DNA of 64,000 nt from the NCBI RefSeq assembly GCF_000214375.1, contig NC_015578.1:3782001-3846000 (forward strand). Reading direction: 5' to 3'. The notes under the pieces were generated by a model, which saw nothing but the letters and a program-made list of their open reading frames with translations, did no database searches and had not been told where the DNA came from. Shown here piece after piece: positions 7,198-15,134 of this stretch. The DNA is from Treponema primitia ZAS-2. Lineage in GTDB: Bacteria; Spirochaetota; Spirochaetia; Treponematales; Breznakiellaceae. The position numbers and the translations under genes were made by a program. The stretch's first letter is position 1. Each line of letters opens with the position of its first letter.

Positions 7198-9367
7198 CCT
7201 GCCTCCAGCCTTCCTTCAAATTCATCCTGAATATTTCCGCCCAACGTCTTGCCAACAGAATTCCACTCAGAAACCCTGCAGTCGGACTCAGTGGTATGGT
7301 ATCAGTCAGGATGGACTGATCCTGATCATTTGAGCTGTAGTTCGTAATCAGCAGGTCCGGCATAATTCGGGCAACATCAGCCTTCCGCCGGGTGTTTTCA
7401 TAGGAGATATGCAGTTCAAGAATATGATCTTTGAAATTTGTAGTAAAATGATTGTCCTGAGAAAAATTCAGAATCCCCACAAAGACGACATTCATTCCCA
7501 GATCGACCGCAGTCTGTAATATCCAGTCAATATCCTGATTATAGGTGACCACCATCAGCCGTCTACCTTCTAATTGGGGCCTAATCTGTTCAAGCTCGTC
7601 CTGGTATTGTTTCTGATAATCTAGGGTGATAGATTCAATAAGGTCTCTGCTTTTATGAAAATACTCACCAACACTGCGGACCCAGTCACAGCTTTCCCTG
7701 AAACCTATGGGGAAGGGCTTGTCCAGGAATTCCGCGCCAAATTCCGTTTCAAGAAAAGTCCTGATGGTTCTGCCCATATAATCCCCGTAGGCCAAAATAT
7801 TAAGCCGCCCCCGTTTAAACCGGCTGATTTCTTCTACCGTGGTTTCACAGATAAAGTGACAATTCACCCGGATGCCGAAGCGGTCCAGAATGTCCTTCAC
7901 ATACCTGAAGCTTGCATCCCTGGCGTTGGTTTCCGACTTTTCAGCAACAATATTAACCGTGTCATCCTCAGCTTCAAATTCCCGGTCGATAAGCCTCCGG
8001 GCGGTTTCCATGTATGCCATCAGTATACCCTGGAGATAATCTCCCTGAAGGTTGCCATCGGTAAGTAATGGGATAATCTTTATAGCATCATCCTCCAGGT
8101 CCCGGACAAAGCGGATGTCATCACCGATAATCCCGCTGGGACAGCTTGTGAGGACAAAGATAACCCCTGGCTTGCGCGGGGAACTTCGTTGCAAGTAGCG
8201 TGTCTTGGCCTCAATGACTTTTTCCCGCAGTTCTTCTATACCGCCGAAGATCATAACCCCTTCGTTCATTTCCGAAGAAACCACCGGCGGGGAAGAACCG
8301 TAGGGGAGGATTATTCCCCGTTCCAGGATAAAGCGCCGGGGAACAGAGGTGATGCTTTGGTAGGTAATATGGGAGCAGCTTCTGGGACCATGGGCGATAC
8401 TAACGCTGTCATCCACCTGGGTGGTGATGCTCATGGCGCCGCTAAAGGCGCAGCCATGGAGGGGTTCATGTGACACAAGGCTCTTGGAAAAGAAGGCTGG
8501 CTTTTTTGCTGCCCTGTCAATATCCTGAGGCAGCTCTTTCCGCACCCCGGCAGCGGGGGCTTTTTTGCCGAGGATCCGTTCTTCCAGGTTCTCGTCAGAA
8601 AGGGGCTTGGCAGAATAGAGCTCGCTCTGGGAATAAACCTGATCCGCTAGGAAAGAAAACTGTTCCCCCAGCTCCGAGTCCGGGAATGCCTCCACCAGGC
8701 ACATACCTGCTTTTTCACTGTCTGAAAAGAGATCGCTCCTTGGGAACTGGGCAATAAGGGGGAGCCCCACGGCATCACAGAAACGCTTAACCCGGTCTTC
8801 CTCTTCCGCTAGACCCCGGGAATTGAAAATTATGCCCCCGGCGCGGCCCTTCTTCAAATCATAATTATTCAGCCCCCGCAGAATATTATTGGCGGCATAA
8901 ATTGACATAAATTCACCGGAAGTAACGATATACACTTTTTCTGCATAGTCCCGGCGTATGGGCACCGCAAAACCGCCACAGACCACATCCCCCAGAACAT
9001 CGTAGAGTATCCCGTCGTAGTTATTATCTTTAATACCCAGCCGTTCCAGAAGTTCAAAGGTGGTCAGTATACCCCGGCCCGCGCAGCCTACCCCCGGCTC
9101 CGGCCCTCCCGCTTCTACACAGTGAACCCCGAAGGCGCCCAGGTGAACCACGTCGGAAAGGCAACACTGATCCGGAGTTTTCCCCTTGAGGTAATCCAGT
9201 ACCGTAGTGATCCGCTCCCCATGAAGCAGAAACCTGGTAGAATCGTGCTTGGGATCGCAGCCTATCTGTAAAATACGCTTCCCCTGCCGGCCAAGAACCG
9301 CAGAAATATTCGCGGAGATAGTTGATTTGCCGATTCCGCCCTTTCCGTATACTGCAATCTCAGGCAT
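7166..9367 (-). CDS. Fused NifH-like reductase and NifD-like catalytic subunit
   Basis: This 733-residue polypeptide joins two proteins that are separate in known nitrogenase-family systems. Residues 1 to about 250 are an Fe protein: P-loop [10 protein letters not shown] (7-16), CDPKHDST (37-44), the two cluster cysteines C95 in GVGCAGRG and C130 in [13 protein letters not shown] linker of roughly 50 residues follows. Residues from about 300 form a component-1 subunit with three cysteines in P-cluster-like positions: C306 (HGCAFSGA), C331 (HGPRSC) and C409 ([12 protein letters not shown]). ATP-driven electron transfer to a substrate bound between this part and the NifK-like partner is expected from the family. 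Residues 391-398 (YLQRSSPR) come from a dispersed 24-bp repeat. Position between a corrinoid ABC transporter and CobU, behind a B12 riboswitch, suggests a role with cobamides or their metal. Confidence 0.9.
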   Translation of the reverse strand: MPEIAVYGKGGIGKSTISANISAVLGRQGKRILQIGCDPKHDSTRFLLHGERITTVLDYLKGKTPDQCCLSDVVHLGAFGVHCVEAGGPEPGVGCAGRGILTTFELLERLGIKDNNYDGILYDVLGDVVCGGFAVPIRRDYAEKVYIVTSGEFMSIYAANNILRGLNNYDLKKGRAGGIIFNSRGLAEEEDRVKRFCDAVGLPLIAQFPRSDLFSDSEKAGMCLVEAFPDSELGEQFSFLADQVYSQSELYSAKPLSDENLEERILGKKAPAAGVRKELPQDIDRAAKKPAFFSKSLVSHEPLHGCAFSGAMSITTQVDDSVSIAHGPRSCSHITYQSITSVPRRFILERGIILPYGSSPPVVSSEMNEGVMIFGGIEELREKVIEAKTRYLQRSSPRKPGVIFVLTSCPSGIIGDDIRFVRDLEDDAIKIIPLLTDGNLQGDYLQGILMAYMETARRLIDREFEAEDDTVNIVAEKSETNARDASFRYVKDILDRFGIRVNCHFICETTVEEISRFKRGRLNILAYGDYMGRTIRTFLETEFGAEFLDKPFPIGFRESCDWVRSVGEYFHKSRDLIESITLDYQKQYQDELEQIRPQLEGRRLMVVTYNQDIDWILQTAVDLGMNVVFVGILNFSQDNHFTTNFKDHILELHISYENTRRKADVARIMPDLLITNYSSNDQDQSILTDTIPLSPTAGFLSGILLARRWAEIFRMNLKEGWRQDELLFRKYCS
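8174..8197 (+). repeat. 24-bp dispersed coding repeat, single copy inside the NifH-NifD fusion gene
   Basis: An exact consensus copy: GCGC plus the 20-bp core GGGGAACTTCGTTGCAAGTA, preceded by T and followed by GCGT. The gene on the other strand reads it as YLQRSSPR, in the component-1 domain between the second and third cluster cysteines, where a surface loop is expected. Other genes read the same DNA in different frames. Confidence 0.9.
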
Positions 9368-10169
9368 GTTTAACTTCCTGTTGATCCATGTCGCATTCTT
9401 TGTGTTCCCCGGTACTCCGCCAATTTTCCAAGGATTCCAGCATAAAGCTGCGGATATCCATATCGTAAATGGAATTGAGGGTTTCCCCGTCCAGAACCTG
9501 GTTCGGTTTGCCGTAGGAAACCAGAGTGCCCTTGTGGATAATAGCGGCGTTATCGCCGTAATAATGGACCATGTTCAAATCATGTAAAACACCAACAACA
9601 GTTTTATTATTATCCTTGGCCCAGGTGATGATATATTGCAGTAACTCTATCTGATGTTTCAGATCCAGGTGGTTGGTTGGTTCATCCAACAGGATGATTT
9701 CCGGATTCTGCGCCAGGGTCCGTGCCAGGAACACCCGCTGTAATTGCCCCCCGGATAATTCATTTATCATCCGATCCTTTTCACTGTAGAGTCCCAGCCT
9801 GTTAAGTATATCCGCAATAATATCCCTATCCTCAGAAGACAGGCTTTTAAGAAACCCCTCAGTGTGGGCATAACGTCCCAGGGAAACCGTATCATAAACG
9901 CTGTAGGGAAAATATATCTCCGACATCTGGCCCATGAGGGCAATTTTTTTCGCAAGCTCTTTTCGGCTGAAGGATGACAGATCCCGGCCATCTATGACCA
10001 CCTTTCCACGATAGGGAAGGATACGGGCTACAGACTTGAGGAGGGTACTCTTACCGCAGCCGTTAGGTCCCAGGATACAGAGAAATTCTCCCTTCTCCGC
10101 CTTCAGATTAATATTGTGGATAACATCAAGGCCATCATACCCGCTGCTTAAATTTTTTATTTCCAACAT
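9360..10169 (-). CDS. ABC transporter ATP-binding protein, FecE/BtuD family (operon 1)
   Basis: This 269-residue cytoplasmic ATPase carries Walker [11 protein letters not shown] (residues 33-42), a Q-loop around [13 protein letters not shown], the signature [17 protein letters not shown], Walker [13 protein letters not shown] and the switch histidine in VLHDLNM. This is the iron-chelate/vitamin B12 importer class. A C-terminal tail rich in acidic and histidine residues extends beyond the normal end. It follows the permease gene by 9 bp and overlaps the NifH-NifD fusion by 8 bp, so transporter and reductase are co-translated. It energises uptake of the ligand bound by the lipoprotein at 11179-12105. 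Corrinoid is the favoured substrate because of the riboswitch and the cob genes; an iron or cobalt chelate cannot be excluded. Confidence 0.92.
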   Translation of the reverse strand: MLEIKNLSSGYDGLDVIHNINLKAEKGEFLCILGPNGCGKSTLLKSVARILPYRGKVVIDGRDLSSFSRKELAKKIALMGQMSEIYFPYSVYDTVSLGRYAHTEGFLKSLSSEDRDIIADILNRLGLYSEKDRMINELSGGQLQRVFLARTLAQNPEIILLDEPTNHLDLKHQIELLQYIITWAKDNNKTVVGVLHDLNMVHYYGDNAAIIHKGTLVSYGKPNQVLDGETLNSIYDMDIRSFMLESLENWRSTGEHKECDMDQQEVKHA

Positions 10170-10178
10170 ATATACCCC

Positions 10179-11192
10179 CTACTTCTTTTTAAAGTATACC
10201 CATGCAAAGAATGGCGCACCTATCAATGCGGTTATAGCCCCCACAGGAAGTTCCGAGGGAGACACAATGGTCCGGGCTATAAGATCGGTTACCACCATCA
10301 GGCTTCCACCAAGAATAAAAGACATGGGTATCACATACCGGTGATTGGACCCCACAATTTTTCGTGCCATGTGAGGCGCGATAAGATCCACAAAACCGAT
10401 AACACCGCTTAATGAAACCGCCGCCCCGGAAAGGATGGTTGAAAAAACAAACAGCCGCCTCCGCACCTTTTCTGTTTCCACGCCGACGGATTTTGCCTGC
10501 TCCTCTCCAAATGTAAGAATATCCATTTCCCTGGTGTACCGCAGTATCCCCAGGGTTCCAATAACAAAAAAGGGAAGCATCAATCTAACATAGGACCAGC
10601 CCTTGAGGGCAAAGCTCCCCATTTGCCAGTATATCAGATTCCGGAGTTCTTCCCGAAACAGGGCGAGCAGGGTGGTAAGCAAGGCGCCGATAAAGAGGGT
10701 AAACACCATACCAAAGAGAATGATTGTGTTATTCGACATGGTCCTGTCTAACTTTGAGGAAAGGGAAATGACGATATACACTGTTAACAAGCCGAAAAGA
10801 AACCCCGTAAGGGGCAGGGTAAATCCGCCAATCAGAGGGATCGTAAACCCCGTAAGCATGATCAGCGCCGCCCCCAGGGTCGCCCCCGAAGAGACCCCCA
10901 AAATATAGGGAGAGGCGATCTGGTTTTTCAGAACCGACTGAATCACGGCGCCGCCCATGGCAAGGGAACCGCCTATGATAAAGGCTAACAATACTCGGGG
11001 CAGCCTGAGGGTCCATACGATAGACACATCCCGCATCTCAATACCTTCCGTGAGGTGTATGGAAAATATTTTTTCAACAATAATCCTCAGGGTATCATAT
11101 ATAGAGATATAGGTACTCCCGACAGAGGCCCCAATGCATACTATCACTGCTGCAATTATGACACCGATAAGGATCTTCTTAGAACTTTTCAT
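10179..11192 (-). CDS. ABC transporter permease, FecCD/BtuC family (operon 1)
   Basis: A 337-residue integral membrane protein of the BtuC/FecCD type with about ten hydrophobic segments. Typical family landmarks are RLPRVLLAFIIGGSLAMGGAVIQSVLKNQIASPYILGVSSGA (first third, with the conserved RLPR and NPLA-like region), SLSGVIGFVDLIAPHMAR, which couples to the ATPase, and the terminal SPSELPVGAITALIGAPFF block. It forms the homodimeric channel that moves a corrinoid or metal chelate across the inner membrane. The 5' end overlaps the binding-protein gene by 14 bp and the ATPase follows 9 bp downstream, giving a complete three-gene importer in natural order. Confidence 0.93.
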   Translation of the reverse strand: MKSSKKILIGVIIAAVIVCIGASVGSTYISIYDTLRIIVEKIFSIHLTEGIEMRDVSIVWTLRLPRVLLAFIIGGSLAMGGAVIQSVLKNQIASPYILGVSSGATLGAALIMLTGFTIPLIGGFTLPLTGFLFGLLTVYIVISLSSKLDRTMSNNTIILFGMVFTLFIGALLTTLLALFREELRNLIYWQMGSFALKGWSYVRLMLPFFVIGTLGILRYTREMDILTFGEEQAKSVGVETEKVRRRLFVFSTILSGAAVSLSGVIGFVDLIAPHMARKIVGSNHRYVIPMSFILGGSLMVVTDLIARTIVSPSELPVGAITALIGAPFFAWVYFKKK

Positions 11193-12105
11193 ATTTATCC
11201 GGATAAACCGCCTTTGCCATCTGCCGCAAGGCCAGGACTATGCGGGCCGAAGGCCGGGCTGCCGAATTGGTATCCACCAAATAAATAGCATTGTTTTTTA
11301 CCGCATTGATATATTCAAATCCTTCCCTGTTTTTTATTTCCCCAACGGGATTGTATCTCTCCTGGATGTTAGTGATTATGACATCCGGATTTCTCTCCAG
11401 AATAGACTCAGCGCCGGGGAAGATAACACCAATCTGATCGGAAAATATATTTACAGTTCCAATGATGGTCATCATCTCATGCAAATAGGTATTCCGCCCT
11501 ATGGTTACCAGCTCCGGCGCCGGGGATATTTCGAAATACGCCGTCTTTTTGTCCTCGATTGTATTTCCTATAGCAGCTATTTCATCAATCTGGCTTTTAA
11601 AGGATCGTACCAATTCCTTGCCCCGATCCGGCACATTCATCAAATCGGCGATAAATTCTATGTCCCCGCATATACCATCAATATCACTGCTCAAGGGTAT
11701 ATACACCACTGAAATACCTGCTTCCCGGATCAACTTAAAAGGGTCATCCCCTGCTCCGATTTTATTATGACCGTTAGAAATTATCACATCCGGATTGAGG
11801 CCGATTATAACCTCCGCATCGGGGAAGAAAAAATCTATCAAGGGCAGGTCCTGGTTAACCCCTCTTACACCCAGAGAGTATTTGTCTATGGCGGTCAGTT
11901 TATCTGCAAGTCCCAGATCAACTAATATCTCTGTACTGGATGGAGCAGTGGAAATAACTTTATTGACGGGACCGGATATTGCCACGGAGTTCCCGCCCCG
12001 GTCGGTTACAAGCCGTGCATTATTCCCGCCGCATCCGGCTAATAACAAGGCTGCCGCAAACAAGGCAGAAAACTTATTCACTTTTTTTCTCCTTGCCGGG
12101 TTCAA
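11179..12105 (-). CDS. Periplasmic binding lipoprotein, BtuF/FecB-type (operon 1)
   Basis: The 308-residue product starts with a short basic N-terminus, a hydrophobic stretch and a lipobox LLAGC (Cys about residue 25), so it should be a lipid-anchored binding protein. The mature part has the two-lobed helical-backbone pattern of the BtuF/TroA class: VISTAPSSTEILVDLGLADKLTAID, the segment around EVIIGLNPDVIISNGHNKIG, and a C-terminal lobe with PDVIITNIQERYNP and NAIYLVDTN. It overlaps both the upstream TonB receptor (32 bp) and the downstream permease (14 bp). Its job is to pass the ligand delivered by the outer-membrane receptor to the BtuC-like channel. Substrate by context is a corrinoid. 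Confidence 0.9.
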   Translation of the reverse strand: MNPARRKKVNKFSALFAAALLLAGCGGNNARLVTDRGGNSVAISGPVNKVISTAPSSTEILVDLGLADKLTAIDKYSLGVRGVNQDLPLIDFFFPDAEVIIGLNPDVIISNGHNKIGAGDDPFKLIREAGISVVYIPLSSDIDGICGDIEFIADLMNVPDRGKELVRSFKSQIDEIAAIGNTIEDKKTAYFEISPAPELVTIGRNTYLHEMMTIIGTVNIFSDQIGVIFPGAESILERNPDVIITNIQERYNPVGEIKNREGFEYINAVKNNAIYLVDTNSAARPSARIVLALRQMAKAVYPDKYEKF

Positions 12106-14101
12106 TGTTTATCCGCATACCTATGGTTGCGGTAAACCCGGGCACGGGATATGATTCTTTGGATTCATAGAATGTATTGAGCAGATTCCGAAGCGCTAAA
12201 AAAGATGACAAATAATTATTAATTTTTTGATTCACATTAATATTGAGAAGAAAATAAGGGTCCATGGGAGCACTATTATCTCTATCAGAATACCGCAAAG
12301 CCTCATAATGCCCCGAAAGCTGAAGGGAGCCGGTTTTCCATGTAAACTCCAGAGATGCGCCGACAGTGTGCATGGGCATATAGGGGATACGTTTATCCGA
12401 AGCCCAGGTAAAGCCATAACTAAGCAGGTAACTTAAAAGATATTGATAGGAAAGGGAGATTCCAACGGTTTGAAAAACACCCTTGGATAGCGGCATCACA
12501 TATTTTACCCTGGTGTCGTTACCAAAATACATCGCCTCCCCTACATTTTCGGGTCTCCAGGTAGTGCCCACAAAAGGAGCCCAGTGAATTGAGTCCTCTG
12601 TCCATTGGGTATACATCGTAGTTTCGATATTCAAAAACTCTTTATAGGCGTACAGGACCCCCAAATCCCCCCCCCAGCCGTCTTCGGGTTTAAGGTCCGG
12701 ATTACCGTTCATACCCCCGCCGGACCAATAGAGATCCTGAAAATCAGGCTGCTTAAAGCTGCGGAAATAATTGTTTTTCAATCTGAGCGAATCGCTTATA
12801 TTCCAAAGAAGACCAAGCTTTGGAACTGCTACAGCGGGCATACTGGTTTGGGGGCCGCTAAAAACACCCTTGACCGAGGGTATTATGAGAAATTGCTCAA
12901 GGGGCTGAAATTCAGCGGTAAGGTAGATTCCGCCGTCATGCCGGTCATGAAAATTAAACTCCGTTGAATTAAGGAAAGCATACTGGTAATCCGCTCCCAT
13001 CATCAGGGTAAGTTTTTCACCGGGATACCAGGTCCAGCGGTTTATCCCCATAATAAGATGTTCATCATGCAGTGAAGAAGATGATCCATCAATAGAAGGT
13101 GCATAATCTAAAGTTTTCCAGCTATGGGAGAGGGACGCCTCAGTTGCAAAATTGTCATGAAAAACCCGGGGCATATCAAGCAGGAGCTTCTGCCGGGTTG
13201 AAAAATCCGTCTGCTTGCCGATTAAATCGCTTGAAGAACCCACACCGGATTTGGGAATATTTTTATCCCCATAGTATATATCGCCGGATGCAATAATTGT
13301 TGAATAGTCAGGCAAATTCCGGCTATACGATAGTCCGCCGCCAGTATCAAAAACTTCATTGCCTTCCTTCCGGCGGACCGTATCGAAATTTTCATCCTTA
13401 AAGAGAAAATGATTCGCTGCCCGGTTCGTAAATATATTGGCAGTAACAGAGTACTTTTCCGCCCCATAGGAACCAAAAAGGGAGTAATTCTGCGAGTCCA
13501 GAAGGTCCTCATAATGAGGCTTTTCCACATTGCCATCCTGCTTCCGGTATTTTCCGGGCATGGCTGACGTGTTCGATATACTACCCCCCAGCCGTAAACC
13601 TGGTTTTTCCTTCTTCACTGTAATAATATTGATAACCCCGCCAAGGGCACCTGAAACATTGTATTTAGAATCTGAGCCCCCATAGATAACTTCAATCTTG
13701 TCTATGGAAGAGGGATCTATCTGGCTTAAATCAAAGCCGCCGGCTACGAGAGAATTAGCGGGAACCCCGTCAATGAGAAAAGCAATGCGATTGGAATCAA
13801 AACCCCTCATATTGATATTCGTCTGGTTCCCGTAAGCACCATAACTGGTTATCCCCATATCCAAGGTTTCCTGAAGCAGGGTTGCAAGATCATGGGTATT
13901 CTGTTTCTCAATTTCTTCTTTGCTGATTACCCTCATGTGCTGGGTAGTCTCGGTGCTTTCCGTTACGGTAATACCCTCCCCTTCCATAAAGAGGGTATCA
14001 TCCCATTCCTCTTCCTGAGAAAAAACCGAGCCGGGGATGCTTAAAAAGAGAATCCAGGCCGAAAGTATCCTTCCGACCCGGAGAAAACGTCCCTTCATCA
14101 T
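12074..14101 (-). CDS. TonB-dependent outer-membrane receptor, corrinoid-type (operon 1, proximal)
   Basis: A 675-residue receptor with signal peptide (hydrophobic to about residue 28, ending SVFSQ), a TonB-box-like GITVTEST, a plug domain with EEIEKQNTHDLATLLQETLD, MRGFDSNRIAFLIDGVPANS and GALGGVINIIT, and a 22-strand-type barrel ending in aromatic strands. It is a diverged paralogue of the operon's last gene. The C-terminal end extends past a typical final aromatic residue with a charged tail (PGKEKKSE), which may reflect the overlap with the binding-protein gene. The gene lies 27 bp downstream of the riboswitch-proximal lipoprotein. It should bind and import the corrinoid handled by the adjacent ABC transporter. 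Confidence 0.88.
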   Translation of the reverse strand: MMKGRFLRVGRILSAWILFLSIPGSVFSQEEEWDDTLFMEGEGITVTESTETTQHMRVISKEEIEKQNTHDLATLLQETLDMGITSYGAYGNQTNINMRGFDSNRIAFLIDGVPANSLVAGGFDLSQIDPSSIDKIEVIYGGSDSKYNVSGALGGVINIITVKKEKPGLRLGGSISNTSAMPGKYRKQDGNVEKPHYEDLLDSQNYSLFGSYGAEKYSVTANIFTNRAANHFLFKDENFDTVRRKEGNEVFDTGGGLSYSRNLPDYSTIIASGDIYYGDKNIPKSGVGSSSDLIGKQTDFSTRQKLLLDMPRVFHDNFATEASLSHSWKTLDYAPSIDGSSSSLHDEHLIMGINRWTWYPGEKLTLMMGADYQYAFLNSTEFNFHDRHDGGIYLTAEFQPLEQFLIIPSVKGVFSGPQTSMPAVAVPKLGLLWNISDSLRLKNNYFRSFKQPDFQDLYWSGGGMNGNPDLKPEDGWGGDLGVLYAYKEFLNIETTMYTQWTEDSIHWAPFVGTTWRPENVGEAMYFGNDTRVKYVMPLSKGVFQTVGISLSYQYLLSYLLSYGFTWASDKRIPYMPMHTVGASLEFTWKTGSLQLSGHYEALRYSDRDNSAPMDPYFLLNINVNQKINNYLSSFLALRNLLNTFYESKESYPVPGFTATIGMRINIEPGKEKKSE

Positions 14102-14128
14102 ATTAGTTGAAAGTTTTTATAAAGCCCA

Positions 14129-14686
14129 TTACTGCCTGCTCAGGGGAGCAGCCTGCAATGCTGATGCACCTCCGTACCGTTCAGCATTTACAGGGCTGAA
14201 TTTTAGTATGGCTTCTTCCAGTGTTATTACTTCCACATGATCGTTGTCAGGGTACTTATCGGAAGTAGCGACATCGTATGCGCTTCCCATTATTACTGAG
14301 CCTGATTCCAGCTTACGATAATAAACAGCCTGATAGGAGCCAGGGGCGGTATAAGCTGTAATTGATTTTGGATTATCATATTTAACAATAATAGCTCCTG
14401 CGGCTAAACTAAAATTGTAAACATATACAATATTAGCGGAAAACCCCAATCCATATCCCCCATCGTTATAAATGAGCCTGGTATTGCTTATTTCATAACC
14501 ATCATAGACGTTGGCCCAGGAACCAATAAGTCCCGGGTTGAGCTGGTGACCATCCTCAAATTCTTCACCATCCATATCGCACCCAGTCAGGGATAGTGCC
14601 CCCGCAACAAGGCCCAGCACGAGAAACAGGAAAATCGCCCGCCCGAAAGCGCGGGTTTTCCCAACCGAAAAATTGTGTGTAAACAT
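14129..14686 (-). CDS. Unknown lipoprotein, first gene of the riboswitch-controlled operon
   Basis: Start chosen at 14686 because an AAGGAG site precedes that ATG; a longer open frame runs back into the riboswitch and is not credible. The 185-residue product has a basic N-terminus, one hydrophobic segment and a lipobox LTGC, then an acidic linker DMDGEEFEDG. The mature domain contains GLIGSWANVYDGYEIS, NDGGYGLGFSANIVYV and SYQAVYYRKL, a lipocalin-like or beta-barrel pattern I recall from treponemal surface proteins with no assigned role. Being the gene closest to the B12 riboswitch and next to a TonB receptor, it could be a surface corrinoid-binding accessory comparable in role, not in sequence, to BtuG/BtuH of Bacteroidetes. 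That role is inference only. Confidence 0.75.
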   Translation of the reverse strand: MFTHNFSVGKTRAFGRAIFLFLVLGLVAGALSLTGCDMDGEEFEDGHQLNPGLIGSWANVYDGYEISNTRLIYNDGGYGLGFSANIVYVYNFSLAAGAIIVKYDNPKSITAYTAPGSYQAVYYRKLESGSVIMGSAYDVATSDKYPDNDHVEVITLEEAILKFSPVNAERYGGASALQAAPLSRQ

Positions 14687-14754
14687 GGCTCTCTCCTTTC
14701 CGAAGAAAAGGAGCCCGGGAACAGGAACGGACCTTAATCCGCAGTTCCCCGTGG

Positions 14755-14784
14755 AAAAAATGCCGATTAAATTTCGGATTTTTT
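14755..14784 (-). terminator. Possible intrinsic terminator of the riboswitch expression platform
   Basis: On the minus strand a short CCGA/TCGG stem with an AATTTAA loop is flanked by an A-run and followed by CATTTTTT. It lies between the riboswitch aptamer and the lipoprotein start, where an attenuator would be expected. The stem is short, so confidence is limited. An imperfect hairpin around 14792-14811 (AGGCT...AGCCT) just upstream could be the competing antiterminator. Confidence 0.5.
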
Positions 14785-14867
14785 CTCTAGGCTCTATCCT
14801 CGAAGCCTGAAAAAATTTGTTTGGCCCCCGCGTTGTCCTCCCGCGGAAAGCCTGGTCCCTAAAGGGG

Positions 14868-15083
14868 CCTACGCATACCAAAGTCTCCTGGCTTCCGGGT
14901 TTTCAGTCGGAACTGAACCAATTCTGCCGGCCTTCCCAGCCAGAATCACCTGTTGGAACAGGGATCCTTTAGCCAGTGGCCGTAAACGGCGGAATCGGCG
15001 AACATCAAGGCATTCTGGGCCTTAATGTTGAAATTCGGTTACAGTTACGGGACAGCGGAGGATTTTCACCTCGCTTCCTCTGA
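14868..15083 (-). promoter_or_regulatory. Cobalamin riboswitch controlling operon 1
   Basis: Read on the minus strand the element has every classical block in order: AGGTGAAAATCCTC, CGCTGTCCCGTAACTGTAA, the B12-box region GGCCACTGG, GGGAAGGCC, and the 3' signature AAGCCAGGAGAC. Length and spacing match the common adenosylcobalamin/cobalamin class. It lies just downstream of a sigma-70 promoter and upstream of the lipoprotein gene, so cobalamin should shut off the whole transporter, nitrogenase-like and cobUTS operon. The stretch 14687-15134 holds only this element, its platform and its promoter. Confidence 0.93.
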
Positions 15084-15097
15084 AATATGCACTTTTA

Positions 15098-15126
15098 AGT
15101 ATATAGGTGATTTGGGACGCCGTCAA
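15098..15126 (-). promoter_or_regulatory. Sigma-70 promoter of operon 1
   Basis: On the minus strand TTGACG (15121-15126) and TATACT (15098-15103) are separated by exactly 17 bp. Transcription would start near 15091, a few bases before the riboswitch. The -35 box lies only about 10 bp outside the stop codon of the upstream cobyric acid synthase gene. Confidence 0.8.
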
Positions 15127-15134
15127 GTAAAATT

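Noticed and set aside
5896-9367. True nitrogenase (nitrogen fixation)
   Set aside because: No nifE, nifN or nifB, an altered P-cluster cysteine set, the NifH-NifD fusion and a corrinoid operon context all argue against dinitrogen reduction.
14690-14881. N-terminal extension of the lipoprotein to base 14881
   Set aside because: The extra 65 codons overlap the riboswitch 3' end and platform, and a proper ribosome-binding site and signal peptide begin at 14686.
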